Virus record (IMG/VR): IMGVR_UViG_3300026488_000011
Location: 62,001-126,000 of that record
DNA length: 64,000 bases
Direction: 5' to 3' (one strand)
Source: a virus
How positions within the stretch are numbered: the stretch's first letter is position 1; every line of letters starts with the position of its first letter. The notes below the pieces were generated by a model that saw only the letters and a program-made list of their open reading frames with translations, was not told the DNA's origin and ran no database searches. Position numbers and translations under genes: made by a program. Below are positions 9,225 through 18,151 of this stretch, one piece after another.

Positions 9225-10283
9225 ATGGGAATCACTACGAACGACTTAAGCTTTGTTAAAGATATAAACAGTTCGTTTACAGATTTGATAAAAGCTACAG
9301 AAAATAAAAGCAATAAGACACCTAGTATAAATAAATTACCTAGTTATAAAATAAACAGTCTAGGTGGTTTAAAAGAGGTAGACAATAAAACGCTAGAGGC
9401 AGATCTTAAAACATCTGATATGATATCGATAGATGATATACGAGAAAACGTAAATGATTTACTAAAGAACGAAGAAGTTAGATTAATTTTAAAAGATGTG
9501 GTAAAAAACACTAGCATTGAATTAGACGCTACGACATTAGCTAAGATAAGATCCAGTCTAGTAGAAGAGGTAAGTAAGAAACTAGACGGCAATGAACTAA
9601 CGCTGAAAGCTAAGAATGACCTAAAAAGTCTAATTAAAAAATTATGTAATGGCTCCGGTAAGAACAGATTTAATCTAAATAAAAACTTAAAAGATATGTT
9701 AAAAGGTCTGGGTTTAGCCGAGTTATTAAAGCTTATAAGATGTATAGGCGATCCAGCTACTTATCTTACTAATATAGTAAATGGTTTAAAATCAGCTCCA
9801 AGTAAAGCTGGAAACATTGCGTTTAAATCAATACTCAAAACCGGTAAAATAGATTTTGCTAAAATCGGTAAGGTCGTATCCGATTCTACTATTAACGGAA
9901 TCGCCAAAACTAATCCTGGTGTAGGTAAACTTATATTAGAATCCAAAGTAATGAAGAACAAAGAAACCAGTAATCTCGATAGTGAAAGTAAAAAGATAAT
10001 ACTCAACAACAGCCTTTATGCTGCTAATGACGAAGTTTATAATTCAGATAAGACATGGTCGAGTTTTGCTAGTGATGTCGCTAAATATAAAACTAAAAAG
10101 ACAGCCAGCGGATTAAGCACAGATACATTAATTTCTGTATATAGCGGAATGAGTGTAAATGATTTTGATGATCCTACTTTTCATAAAACGAAAAGTAATG
10201 ATAAAAAACCTCAAGCTGTTAAAAATGAAACAGACTTTGTAAGTCAATTAGGTATTAAATTCAAAGAACAACAATTCGTATAA
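9225..10283 (+). CDS. Hypothetical protein, 352 aa, helical, lysine-rich
   Basis: AAGGAGAAAAAT precedes the ATG. The protein is mainly alpha-helical. There is a Lys/Asn/Ser-rich N-terminus, a helical middle with the hydrophobic stretch LAELLKLIRCIGDPATYLTNIVNGLK, and a polar tail. No enzyme motif or signal peptide is visible. It forms a two-gene rightward unit with 10295-10717 (11-nt gap). Its position between the tail tube and a large tail-type gene suggests a virion or assembly role, which is inference only. Confidence 0.65.
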   Translation: MGITTNDLSFVKDINSSFTDLIKATENKSNKTPSINKLPSYKINSLGGLKEVDNKTLEADLKTSDMISIDDIRENVNDLLKNEEVRLILKDVVKNTSIELDATTLAKIRSSLVEEVSKKLDGNELTLKAKNDLKSLIKKLCNGSGKNRFNLNKNLKDMLKGLGLAELLKLIRCIGDPATYLTNIVNGLKSAPSKAGNIAFKSILKTGKIDFAKIGKVVSDSTINGIAKTNPGVGKLILESKVMKNKETSNLDSESKKIILNNSLYAANDEVYNSDKTWSSFASDVAKYKTKKTASGLSTDTLISVYSGMSVNDFDDPTFHKTKSNDKKPQAVKNETDFVSQLGIKFKEQQFV

Positions 10284-10294
10284 AAGGAAGTATT

Positions 10295-10717
10295 ATGAAG
10301 ATATGGGAAAAAGTTGATATAGAAGGATTATCATTAGCGGACAATTTGTCTGATAAAATGCTGGCGTTAATAGTAGCTAGCGATGCCGATAATTCAATAC
10401 TGAATTCAGTAGATACTACTGGAAATATAGAGTTTCTAAAAACTATAAACGAAAATGAAAATCTAGGACTGAACAATTCTATGTTAATGCTAGCTCACTT
10501 ATTAGGTGGCGGATATAAAGATATCTCATTAGGTTACTTAATATTATTCAAACAGATAGTCGATAGTTTAAAGAACAAGAATCAATTGCAAGTCTTAAAG
10601 ACACCTATTCCTCTAAGAAAGGAATTTAAGACAAAAGTACTGCCTCTATTGGAGAATGATGACATTGATTATTCACATATTTTTAAAAAATATAAAACTG
10701 GAGAGATAGGAGATTAA
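10295..10717 (+). CDS. Hypothetical protein, 140 aa
   Basis: AAAGGAAG precedes the ATG, and the gene lies 11 nt downstream of the 352-aa gene. The sequence is mostly helical (KMLALIVASDADNS; MLMLAHLLGGGYKDISLGYL) with a basic C-terminus. No family is recognised. The TAA stop is the centre of a 30-nt perfect palindrome shared with the convergent gene at 10731. Confidence 0.7.
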   Translation: MKIWEKVDIEGLSLADNLSDKMLALIVASDADNSILNSVDTTGNIEFLKTINENENLGLNNSMLMLAHLLGGGYKDISLGYLILFKQIVDSLKNKNQLQVLKTPIPLRKEFKTKVLPLLENDDIDYSHIFKKYKTGEIGD

Positions 10718-10730
10718 TCTCCTATCTCTC
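10701..10730. terminator. Bidirectional palindromic terminator
   Basis: Perfect 30-nt palindrome GAGAGATAGGAGATT / AATCTCCTATCTCTC between convergent genes. The stop of the rightward gene is in its centre, and the stop of the leftward gene abuts it at 10731. Confidence 0.8.
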
Positions 10731-12818
10731 TTATTGATTTTCTATATAGTTTACAGATTTATTCTCAAGAATATCTTTTACAAAGTCTGGCGTAATATCG
10801 TATAATTTTGCAGCAGTATAACTATTGCTAAATACTTTATCTACATTAGCTTTCATTCTAGCTAAGTTTAATTTAGCTTGTGGTACGAAAAACGTACTAT
10901 CGTTTAGATTTCTAGCTGCCAGAGTAGATATAAATCTATTAATAGCTGAATCTTGATTAAAGCTAGTAAATGCTTCCATACCTATATCTGTCACAATTGG
11001 TACTGTCATTATCTTGCTAAAGTCAGTAACTGTGAAGGTAACATCAATTGCTAGCGGTCTGCGCTGTTTATTAAACGGAAGATTAGATACTCCTCTTTCT
11101 ATTGTTAATGAAGTAATCATACCCAACTTAATATTATCATAACCTCTTAAAAACATACTGCATAAGAATGGAGACGTATAACTAGATGGTCCTGTAGCTC
11201 TAGGTAATGCTCCCGCCATCAATGCCGCTAAAGGTATATAAATATTTCTTAGCTGACTAATAGGATTTCCGTAAGGAGATATTAACCTAATTTTAAATGT
11301 ATGTTCTGGGAAGCTAGCACTGCTGTCTATCCATCTTTTAGGTATGTCTAAATTAGCATTACCTAAAAGAGCTGTCAGTACATTCGATAATCCAAACGTA
11401 ATTTGATCCAGCGCACCCATAGCAAAGTCTTTTAGTCCTTTTATTAAATCATCTACACCGGGCAATACACCTCCGGCTAAATCATATTTTAAAGATTTAG
11501 ATTTACTACCAATTGATTTTAACATACCTTCTAATTCAATATCTCCTACTTCGTTATTAAAAGATACTGATACTGGTCCAGGATTTTCTACTCTGAAAAC
11601 TGCATACGTAGCACCTCCTTCTAACATGGCTTTATAATGGTCAAATACACTATTTAATTTTTCAGGATCATCCATAGGAGTATTACCTCTATCAATTCTA
11701 CCCTCTTTGTCGTAAACTTCGACTTCGCCTGGTAGTTTATCTTTAATAGTAACAGAATTAGATTTAGGTTCTTCTTTACCATATTGCCACGATTTAGATA
11801 ATGTTTCTCTCACGTACTTAAAGTAATCAGATTTTTTCTCTCTAACATGTATAGGAGCTTCTAATAACTCTCTTGCTAGTCTTTTTACATCAGGAGCTTT
11901 TTGACTAGCTTCGTATAGCTCCATTTCTTTCTTATGCATATACGCTGCTAATCTCTGAGTCTTAGTGATCATAGAGAATACGTCTATGTAATTGTCTCCT
12001 GTTATTATATCAGGCATGTATTGTCTAATAAACCTCAAGTCTTCGTCGTCTAGTTTAATAGGTAATCCGAGTTTATTCTTATCAGCCTTACCAAACATAG
12101 GGCTGATTAAACCTAACTCAGTAGCAAACATAGTTACTAATGAATTCACGCTAGACCAGTATTCAAACATAGCAGGCTTCATATGGTAATAACTAAATCT
12201 ACCAGGCCCTGCCACTACATCGTAAATAGTGGATAATGTCTTTCTTAATACTACTGCTGCTAGGCCTACCACACCAAATCCCATAGTAATAGCGACTATC
12301 CCATATATCTGACCTAGATTATACATAAATGGGCTTCTGCCTTCATTAGCTATTACCGATTGTTTATAATCGGCTGCATTAAGAATAAATGTAAACAAGT
12401 TATTAAACTCAGGCACTCCAAATGTCATAAAGACATCAAAACTATTATCATCTATAACTTCTCCGTAGTATCTACCCATACCTATATTACCGCTAATATT
12501 ATTGACAGTTACTTCATTTCTACTACTCAATCTTCCCTTTAATCTAATATCTGAATATCTAGTAAATTGCGGATAAACATTTATAGGTATATTACCTCCT
12601 AAACTAGTATCCGTAAATTTGGTTTCAGTAATGGACCAGTATCTATTAAATTTATCCTCTTCTGTTAGTTCAGTAGACTTTACCATAAATGAATCAAATA
12701 CCCACTCATCGTCATTAGGTTCTACTTCGTCACCGATATATGAGGAAGTATTTCTATATTTTCTTATTACGTAATCGTCTTCTAAAAGACTATCGACATC
12801 GTTTAAAAAGTCATTCAT
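10731..12818 (-). CDS. Putative virion (tail/baseplate-type) protein with membrane-like segment
   Basis: A 695-aa protein with AAGGAGTAAGGA before the ATG. The N-terminal 150 residues are beta-rich. Around residues 170-200 there is a hydrophobic stretch (GIVAITMGFGVVGLAAVVL) that could be a membrane segment. The middle is charged and helical (MHKKEMELYEASQKAPDVKR). The C-terminal third contains a strand-rich domain (FKIRLISPYGNPISQLRNIYIPLAALMAG, then LAIDVTFTVTDFSKIMTVP) that resembles tail/baseplate hub-type domains. I do not recognise an exact family. It heads a long leftward series of small genes of virion type (12880-17062), though it lies downstream of them in transcription. Confidence 0.6.
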   Translation of the reverse strand: MNDFLNDVDSLLEDDYVIRKYRNTSSYIGDEVEPNDDEWVFDSFMVKSTELTEEDKFNRYWSITETKFTDTSLGGNIPINVYPQFTRYSDIRLKGRLSSRNEVTVNNISGNIGMGRYYGEVIDDNSFDVFMTFGVPEFNNLFTFILNAADYKQSVIANEGRSPFMYNLGQIYGIVAITMGFGVVGLAAVVLRKTLSTIYDVVAGPGRFSYYHMKPAMFEYWSSVNSLVTMFATELGLISPMFGKADKNKLGLPIKLDDEDLRFIRQYMPDIITGDNYIDVFSMITKTQRLAAYMHKKEMELYEASQKAPDVKRLARELLEAPIHVREKKSDYFKYVRETLSKSWQYGKEEPKSNSVTIKDKLPGEVEVYDKEGRIDRGNTPMDDPEKLNSVFDHYKAMLEGGATYAVFRVENPGPVSVSFNNEVGDIELEGMLKSIGSKSKSLKYDLAGGVLPGVDDLIKGLKDFAMGALDQITFGLSNVLTALLGNANLDIPKRWIDSSASFPEHTFKIRLISPYGNPISQLRNIYIPLAALMAGALPRATGPSSYTSPFLCSMFLRGYDNIKLGMITSLTIERGVSNLPFNKQRRPLAIDVTFTVTDFSKIMTVPIVTDIGMEAFTSFNQDSAINRFISTLAARNLNDSTFFVPQAKLNLARMKANVDKVFSNSYTAAKLYDITPDFVKDILENKSVNYIENQ

Positions 12819-12859
12819 TCCTTACTCCTTAAGTTCTATATTCACAAAAAAGCAAACCA

Positions 12860-12885
12860 CAGTGACGTAGATATCTACATCACTG
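12860..12885 (-). terminator. Terminator of the 134-aa gene
   Basis: CAGTGACGTAGATATCTACATCACTG, a 26-nt near-perfect palindrome. The TGA stop (12880-12882) is in the first leftward arm, and GTGGTTTGCTTTTTTG follows. Confidence 0.75.
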
Positions 12886-13284
12886 AGTTAGTGTTGATTT
12901 TAATTCTACATCCACCTTATAACCTAATGCCGCTATCATATTCTTTATATTAATAGCATCTTCATTAGTGATATTTCTGATTGTGAAAATAGCATCTACC
13001 TGATCTATCGCGATAATACTACTAGGAACAATCCAGTCATTTGCTAACACAACTGTCTTGCCATCCATTGTCTCAAACATCGTATATAGTACATCACGAG
13101 GATTTAATAGTTCTGCGGATGTCTCTTGTATAATAGCCTCCCTAATACTTATCACATCTGAAAACTTAATAGCTATATTAAAATCTACATTTGCTATAGC
13201 TTTTACGTTATTATATGTTTGACCTAGAGTAACAGGTGCTATGGTCGTAAAATTATATCTTTTACCTACTTCGAATAAAGCCAT
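12880..13284 (-). CDS. Hypothetical protein, 134 aa, probable virion component
   Basis: Start has an AAGGAGATAAA site. Mixed alpha/beta sequence with strand-like segments (MALFEVGKRYNFTTI; GKTVVLANDWIVPSSI; AIFTIRNI) and a DVLYTMFETMDG turn. No motif is recognised. It is the last of the leftward series 12880-17062 and is bounded by hairpins on both sides. Confidence 0.7.
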   Translation of the reverse strand: MALFEVGKRYNFTTIAPVTLGQTYNNVKAIANVDFNIAIKFSDVISIREAIIQETSAELLNPRDVLYTMFETMDGKTVVLANDWIVPSSIIAIDQVDAIFTIRNITNEDAINIKNMIAALGYKVDVELKSTLTQ

Positions 13285-13331
13285 TTTATCTCCTTACTAT
13301 TTTACCTTTTATCAGAAAAAAGAAAATAACA

Positions 13332-13354
13332 GTCTAGGAACTGTGGTCCCAGAC
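13332..13354 (-). terminator. Hairpin at the end of the 123-aa gene
   Basis: GTCTGGGA / TCCTAGAC with a 7-nt loop and one G.T-type mismatch; the TAG stop (13334-13336) lies in the second arm. A T-rich run (TTATTTTCTTTTTTC) follows leftward. Confidence 0.55.
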
Positions 13355-13705
13355 ATAAGTTATCTTAGCTATCTTACCATTTACCTCTACAGAAGTAATT
13401 ACAGGATTTTTAAGATGCTGTGTTAATTGTTTAAACTTTGTAATTATATTCCTCCATACAGTATCGGCTATCCTATAACATAATATTGTTTCATTGGCTG
13501 TATCTATCTCTAATCCCAACGATTCAATAGCTTTACATACTACGTCGTCAAAGTCTACCTCTTTTTCAGGAATGTTATCCAATAGCTGGAATATAAAGAA
13601 CGACTTATCGTATGTAGAAGTTAAGCCAAGAGTCCTTAACACATTGACTAGTACTGTAGGTATGTTTATTACCAATATACCTTTATCTCTATTTACTCTC
13701 CTCAT
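13334..13705 (-). CDS. Hypothetical protein, 123 aa, small-virion-protein series
   Basis: AAGGAGGACATAAGAA precedes the ATG; its first codons overlap the last 4 nt of the upstream gene, so translation is probably coupled. The sequence has the pattern shared in this cluster: an N-terminal strand, helical middle, and a C-terminal helix plus strand pair (IADTVWRNIITKFKQL ... GKIAKITYVW). Function unknown. The series as a whole resembles a set of diverged duplicates. Confidence 0.65.
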   Translation of the reverse strand: MRRVNRDKGILVINIPTVLVNVLRTLGLTSTYDKSFFIFQLLDNIPEKEVDFDDVVCKAIESLGLEIDTANETILCYRIADTVWRNIITKFKQLTQHLKNPVITSVEVNGKIAKITYVWDHSS

Positions 13706-14178
13706 TTCTTATGTCCTCCTTTTATTACAAGTATTACTAGTCTAGCATCATCCAACCATTTGTACGGTAATATAGCCTTGACCACTGTTTGCGCCCTAGA
13801 CATTACATCTATTATTATACGATGTAATAATGTTTTATCAGTAAGGACATTTTTTATTTTTAATTGTTCGTCCTCATTGCTTAAAGTAAAATCATTATCG
13901 AACCTAATTTCTTCTATTATGTCACTTATCACGCCTTGATAGTGGATATAGTCATAATTTAGGTTGTATGGATTGTCATACGACAATAATACAAGATGTT
14001 CGATTACGTGCCGTATTAGTCTCTCATCAAGACCATAATGCGTAGTGAGTCTTTTATAAATAGGATTTACATCCAAAACTATTAACTCACTATCGTATTC
14101 ATCGTTGTCTTCTACATATTCTAGCAGATTCTCTTCTAATAAGCTAGATATAGATTCGGAATGTATGCTAGGTCTCAT
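13702..14178 (-). CDS. Hypothetical protein, 158 aa, small-virion-protein series
   Basis: Overlaps both neighbours by 4-11 nt, so it is a tight operon member. It is acidic at the N-terminus and helical in the middle (YGLDERLIRHVIEHLVLL). The C-terminus is a basic helix plus strand (VVKAILPYKWLDDARLVILV), matching the C-terminal pattern P-x-x-W-hydrophobic-strand seen in the neighbours at 14168 and 14714. No recognised family. Confidence 0.65.
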   Translation of the reverse strand: MRPSIHSESISSLLEENLLEYVEDNDEYDSELIVLDVNPIYKRLTTHYGLDERLIRHVIEHLVLLSYDNPYNLNYDYIHYQGVISDIIEEIRFDNDFTLSNEDEQLKIKNVLTDKTLLHRIIIDVMSRAQTVVKAILPYKWLDDARLVILVIKGGHKK

Positions 14179-14701
14179 TTACTTCTCCGAACAACAGATA
14201 ATCATAGACCCACATCACTGGTATGAACATACTGGTATCTATTTCTTTGGTTATTCCTGCGATTAAATCAAATCTATATCTTTCGTTTGTACGTAACACG
14301 TGGTTATTTATAAATCGATTTATGGCTACCTCTAACCTATTCATAAGTTTATTGGCGGAAGAATAAGGCAACTCAACTAACCCAGGATCCAACATCAATC
14401 TTAGCTCTCCTAAAAGAGCTTTCTTCCAATCTTCGAGTTGTCCGGGATGAGTCAATTCGTAATACTCGATTGCTAACATGTATTCCAACATCACTCTGCC
14501 TCTAAATAAGTCAAACTCCGTCCTGTATTTATCAGATAGTGTTAATTGGTTATCACATACATTTGTTTCTAATCTAATACCATCACAAACTTTACTTAAA
14601 TTTAATGTCTTTAGACTCACAAAGTTATTAGCTCTGTGTTCTATCAGTTCAGCTAGAGTAAGAGTGTATAGTCTTAACCTACCTTTTAAACCTCTTAACA
14701 T
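14168..14701 (-). CDS. Hypothetical protein, 177 aa, small-virion-protein series
   Basis: AAAGGAGGTGGAAC precedes ATG 14701. It has a basic N-terminus, a strand-rich segment, and a helical second half (VMLEYMLAIEYYELT; ANKLMNRLEVAINRFINNHV). The C-terminus is IPVMWVYDYLLFGE. This ending resembles LPLGWVENYLVLGIE of the next upstream gene, suggesting common ancestry. Function unknown; probably a tail or baseplate part by context. Confidence 0.65.
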   Translation of the reverse strand: MLRGLKGRLRLYTLTLAELIEHRANNFVSLKTLNLSKVCDGIRLETNVCDNQLTLSDKYRTEFDLFRGRVMLEYMLAIEYYELTHPGQLEDWKKALLGELRLMLDPGLVELPYSSANKLMNRLEVAINRFINNHVLRTNERYRFDLIAGITKEIDTSMFIPVMWVYDYLLFGEVNET

Positions 14702-14713
14702 GTTCCACCTCCT

Positions 14714-15214
14714 TTATTCAATTCCTAGCACAAGATAATTCTCTACCCAACCCAATGGTAATAAATTTTTATGTGGTACAAAAGACAGTTGGTTCTTAAG
14801 CCTAAATGCTAACGGATAAAAGACCTCATCTATTAACCTAAGTATAAATCTGAGAAGTTCCGGTCTATAATCTTCAGACGTCAGATAGACTTGTATAGAC
14901 GGAGAGTAAAACTCTGTTAAAGAAATGGCATCATTTATTTCGTTTAAGAAATCATGCATATAAGATTTCTTTAAATTATCCAGATATCCTGGTTCAAAAT
15001 CATGCAGAGCTAATTCCTCTATTACTGCCTTAGCGATAAAAATTATCATTTGGTAAACTTCTATATTAGCGTCAAATTCTCTAGACGTTAACTCACCTAT
15101 TTTCTCTAGAGGTGAGTTTAAGTTTAATACTCTGTACTCTCTAATGTTTAACGGCTGTAATGCTTCGTAAATATATTCTGTAGCTATCTTTGAATTTAGT
15201 CTTAGATTATGCAT
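14714..15214 (-). CDS. Hypothetical protein, 166 aa, small-virion-protein series
   Basis: AAGGAGGGGAA precedes the ATG. The architecture is the same as that of the 177-aa neighbour: a basic N-terminus, a helical core (EVYQMIIFIAKAVIEELAL; LLRFILRLIDEVFYPLAFRL), and a terminal LPLGWVENYLVLGIE. The repeated ending is the best evidence that these genes arose by duplication. No biochemical function can be read. Confidence 0.65.
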   Translation of the reverse strand: MHNLRLNSKIATEYIYEALQPLNIREYRVLNLNSPLEKIGELTSREFDANIEVYQMIIFIAKAVIEELALHDFEPGYLDNLKKSYMHDFLNEINDAISLTEFYSPSIQVYLTSEDYRPELLRFILRLIDEVFYPLAFRLKNQLSFVPHKNLLPLGWVENYLVLGIE

Positions 15215-15230
15215 TTCCCCTCCTTATATT

Positions 15231-15557
15231 TCATTCGTAATAGACTCCTAATTCCACGGCTAATCTTCCTTCATCCTCTATATAATTTAGAACTCTAATA
15301 TCTTTGAACTCATACCTTACCTTACCTACGTTAGACTGTATATATTTATCGAGCGATGTCGTGAATAATGATAATACATCGTATTTAGGCGTAGTTTTTA
15401 ATTTATTCTTAACACTATCGATGTATTTCTCGATGGTTTCTGCGTAGTCTGGATATTGATAATGTTGAATCAATACGTGTTCTGTCTTAACATTATCTAC
15501 TATTGTAAAAAAATAAGACCTAAAGTGAGTTAGGTCTAAATAGACCTTTTCTACCAT
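15231..15557 (-). CDS. Hypothetical protein, 108 aa, small-virion-protein series
   Basis: AGGAGACCTAAA precedes the ATG, which overlaps the upstream gene's end by 7 nt. Short alpha/beta protein with a helical middle (ETIEKYIDSVKNKLK) and a strand-rich end (YEFKDIRVLNYIEDEGRLAV). No family recognised. It is translationally coupled to 15551-16042. Confidence 0.65.
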   Translation of the reverse strand: MVEKVYLDLTHFRSYFFTIVDNVKTEHVLIQHYQYPDYAETIEKYIDSVKNKLKTTPKYDVLSLFTTSLDKYIQSNVGKVRYEFKDIRVLNYIEDEGRLAVELGVYYE

Positions 15558-16042
15558 TTTAGGTCTCCTATTATTAACACCTTAAATATAGTATCAGCCA
15601 CGTCATAGACGATGGCTGCGTTAGTAGGTATCTCGTCTTCTATGATTTTAAATCTACCATATACATAATCCGATTTTGTCACGGTAGATATTTTGTAATA
15701 AAACCTCGCTCTGATATCTAAAATTTCTGAAGCTATTTTTTCTTCATCCTTTATCTCTACCGTTAAGAAACGAGATCTAGCTTCTTCTGCTAGCGTGTAT
15801 TTAAAAGACAGTACAAATTCTCTAGCTTCAAAATCCTGACCAATGTATAGTAACTTTAGTATTATCGATTCTCTAACAGAATCAATAATGTCTTTTTCAA
15901 ACTCTTTCTTGTAATCTAAGGCAGGTAAAAATCTTTCCGCCTGTATTGGAAAGTTTATAGCTACCACGCCCTTTAACAGATCCTTTGGTATTTTGCTTAC
16001 ATAATTTTCCAGTAAGTCAGTACTGAAAATATAGTTAAACAT
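15551..16042 (-). CDS. Hypothetical protein, 163 aa, small-virion-protein series
   Basis: AAAGGAGAAAGC precedes the ATG. Helix-rich first half, strand pair in the middle (REFVLSFKYTLAEEARSRFL) and a hydrophobic C-terminal helix-strand (AAIVYDVADTIFKVLIIGDL) of the type seen in the neighbouring genes. No function recognised. Confidence 0.65.
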   Translation of the reverse strand: MFNYIFSTDLLENYVSKIPKDLLKGVVAINFPIQAERFLPALDYKKEFEKDIIDSVRESIILKLLYIGQDFEAREFVLSFKYTLAEEARSRFLTVEIKDEEKIASEILDIRARFYYKISTVTKSDYVYGRFKIIEDEIPTNAAIVYDVADTIFKVLIIGDLKW

Positions 16043-16052
16043 GCTTTCTCCT

Positions 16053-16781
16053 TTAAGTCTCTTTATTCAACAACTTTAATACACTGTTTAGAAGATATCT
16101 TCTGCTACTAGGAGAAGGTAAAATATCTATCTTAAACATTTCTTCACTAGTATAAATCCTAAACGTATTGTGTTCATGTCCTCTTAAAACATTATAGACG
16201 GATTCTCTTATATTGGAAATACAACTAGGCATATGATCTATAAATTCTGGGTTAAAGCCCAACGATAGGATGTATTGTTCAATGGTCTCTATGTCCCTTA
16301 TATCGGAATGCAAGAATACGTCATTACTTATACCCATTATATCTTCATAAATCAAGTCTACTTCCGGATTATTCATTTCCATAAACTTTATTACGAAGTA
16401 TTCAGATATTAGCTGGATCATATGTCTAGCTGATATATACGGTCTTATCGAACCCACATCCTCGTATGTTAAAGGTTCTTTTCTGGTAAAAATGGTATTA
16501 CCAGATAATAGAAACTTCTTTACTTCTTCTATATCTTTAAATATCATAGATCCGGTATTTGTATAAACTGGTGTGTTGAATAGGAATACCAATTCCTCTC
16601 CGGTAAATATTCCCTCGTTCATCATGAATTTATTTGGATTAGAAGATACTACAAAATGTTGTAACCTCTTTTGACACATAGGAATGGGTACCACGAGACT
16701 TTTGGTGTTATCATATGCTGAGTTATCAATAGCAGGACTAGTAGGTGTTAGTCTCAAGGTTATGGGCAATTTTCTCCACAT
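16053..16781 (-). CDS. Hypothetical protein, 242 aa
   Basis: AAAGGAGTAATC precedes the ATG. N-terminal proline-rich stretch (LRLTPTSPAIDNSAYDN), central mixed region, then a helical segment with the acidic stretch DIRDIETIEQYILSLGFNPE. It lies between the small series and the 92-aa gene in one leftward unit. Family not recognised; a virion or assembly role is inferred from context. Confidence 0.65.
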   Translation of the reverse strand: MWRKLPITLRLTPTSPAIDNSAYDNTKSLVVPIPMCQKRLQHFVVSSNPNKFMMNEGIFTGEELVFLFNTPVYTNTGSMIFKDIEEVKKFLLSGNTIFTRKEPLTYEDVGSIRPYISARHMIQLISEYFVIKFMEMNNPEVDLIYEDIMGISNDVFLHSDIRDIETIEQYILSLGFNPEFIDHMPSCISNIRESVYNVLRGHEHNTFRIYTSEEMFKIDILPSPSSRRYLLNSVLKLLNKET

Positions 16782-16783
16782 GA

Positions 16784-17062
16784 TTACTCCTTTACATCAA
16801 AAACTAGTACTAGAAAAGTATCCCTGAAAAACTTATCCGTGACAACTATATCGGAGTACTTACTCAATACTGACAAAATATTCCAGATTTTAGTACTTAG
16901 TTTAGTATAAGTTTTTTCTTCTAATTTTACAGGGCCTTTTTCATAGACACTAATCTGTGGAAACATTTCTCCCAACAGTTTACTGACTATAAAGACTACT
17001 TCCTCCCTACTATGTCCAGCGTTAAAAGCACACTCCATATCTATAGCTATTATAATCTTCAT
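16784..17062 (-). CDS. Hypothetical protein, 92 aa
   Basis: The reading frame has ATGs at 17068 and 17062. The second is preferred because AAAGG lies 6 nt upstream of it and directly abuts the first. It begins with a hydrophobic strand (MKIIIAIDMECAF) and ends in another (TFLVLVFDVKE), so a small compact alpha/beta fold is likely. It is the first gene of the leftward series that ends at 12880. Confidence 0.65.
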   Translation of the reverse strand: MKIIIAIDMECAFNAGHSREEVVFIVSKLLGEMFPQISVYEKGPVKLEEKTYTKLSTKIWNILSVLSKYSDIVVTDKFFRDTFLVLVFDVKE

Positions 17063-17088
17063 ACTCATCCTTTAACAAAAAATAATAT

Positions 17089-17119
17089 CGCTATACAGAC
17101 TCAAGAGAGTCTGCTAGCG
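17089..17119 (-). terminator. Terminator after the PhuZ gene
   Basis: CGCTA...AGACTC-AAGA-GAGTCT...TAGCG, two stacked stems just downstream of the leftward phage tubulin gene, followed by ATATTATTTTTTG in the leftward sense. Confidence 0.75.
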
Positions 17120-17125
17120 TTATTT

Positions 17126-18151
17126 TTATAACACCAACCCATCGTCTTCTAAGCTATCTTCCAGCTGATCAAAAGTAGAAGACTGGGTGACTTTTAATTT
17201 CTCTAACTCTTTATGTCTATAACTAAGATTTTCTAAATCTGTATTTAATTCGTTCTTTTTAAAAGTCAGATAGAGCGGAAATACCTTATCTCCAAAGATT
17301 TCCTTATGCTCCTCTGTAATAACGCCTACCTTGTTATGTAGAAGAGGTACTTCTATCTTGTAGTCTTTAATAGACGGCAATAGAGCTGTCCGAGCTAAGA
17401 TAGCGTTATAGTCGTCTAATATTCCTATTTTAGTTCCTAATTTATAAATACCGGGTTCTACTGTGAAACTCTTATATCTAGTGGGAATAAAGAAGTTATT
17501 CATGTCTTGGTGATCTATATCCTGCATAGTACCTGATATAAACATAGAAACCAGCGAAAGATATCTCAGGATGTTTCTATTTACTTCCTTTTCAGATTTA
17601 GGACTAGTTGAACCTTGTATGCTATTGCTAAAGTAAACTATACCTTGCGCAGTATTTGTCAACTTAGCCAATTTATTAAGACCTACTAAAGTGTTGATTG
17701 TATTTGTTACCGCTAATAAATTTGATTCATCTCCGACCACCACTGGGATAGTGGTCAAATCTTTTGCTCTCATGTATTTGAACAATAGCGATCCAATAAT
17801 ACTACCAGAACCGCCACTAGCACTATTAATGATTACATGGTATTCGTTTTTATTAGGTTTGATAGAATCTACGTAAGGTTTAATATTCTCTTCGATATCT
17901 TTAACTAAACCTACGTCTTTTCTTTCACCAGACATACCATCCAGAGCTTCTTTAGAGAATCTTTTAGATGTTACTTTTAAGAAACTCTCTGTTAAACTAC
18001 TGTATTTAGACACAGTTTTATCAGTCGTATCTAAAGAATTTACCTCCACTTCCGAAAATGAGCTTCCTAACGTTCTTAACTCCTCTATTATATCAGCAGT
18101 AATATTAATACCGGCTCCTCCGCATGCATGGATAATCATTTTACCTCTCAT
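17126..18151 (-). CDS. phuZ: Phage tubulin/FtsZ-like GTPase (PhuZ-type)
   Basis: This 341-aa protein follows the PhuZ layout. The N-terminal strand and first nucleotide loop is MIIHACGGAGINIT. The tubulin signature loop is at about residues 110-120 (NSASGGSGSIIG), where the first glycine of the usual GGGTGSG is replaced by serine. A conserved helix-strand follows (VVVGDESNLLAVTNTINTL). A long C-terminal helix precedes an acidic tail (LEDSLEDDGLVL), which in PhuZ drives filament contacts. PhuZ polymers centre and rotate the phage nucleus and carry capsids to it in phiKZ-like infections. The ATG at 18151 has GGAGAAACA upstream. Its presence argues that this phage builds a nucleus; the shell protein gene itself was not identified in this window. 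Confidence 0.87.
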   Translation of the reverse strand: MRGKMIIHACGGAGINITADIIEELRTLGSSFSEVEVNSLDTTDKTVSKYSSLTESFLKVTSKRFSKEALDGMSGERKDVGLVKDIEENIKPYVDSIKPNKNEYHVIINSASGGSGSIIGSLLFKYMRAKDLTTIPVVVGDESNLLAVTNTINTLVGLNKLAKLTNTAQGIVYFSNSIQGSTSPKSEKEVNRNILRYLSLVSMFISGTMQDIDHQDMNNFFIPTRYKSFTVEPGIYKLGTKIGILDDYNAILARTALLPSIKDYKIEVPLLHNKVGVITEEHKEIFGDKVFPLYLTFKKNELNTDLENLSYRHKELEKLKVTQSSTFDQLEDSLEDDGLVL

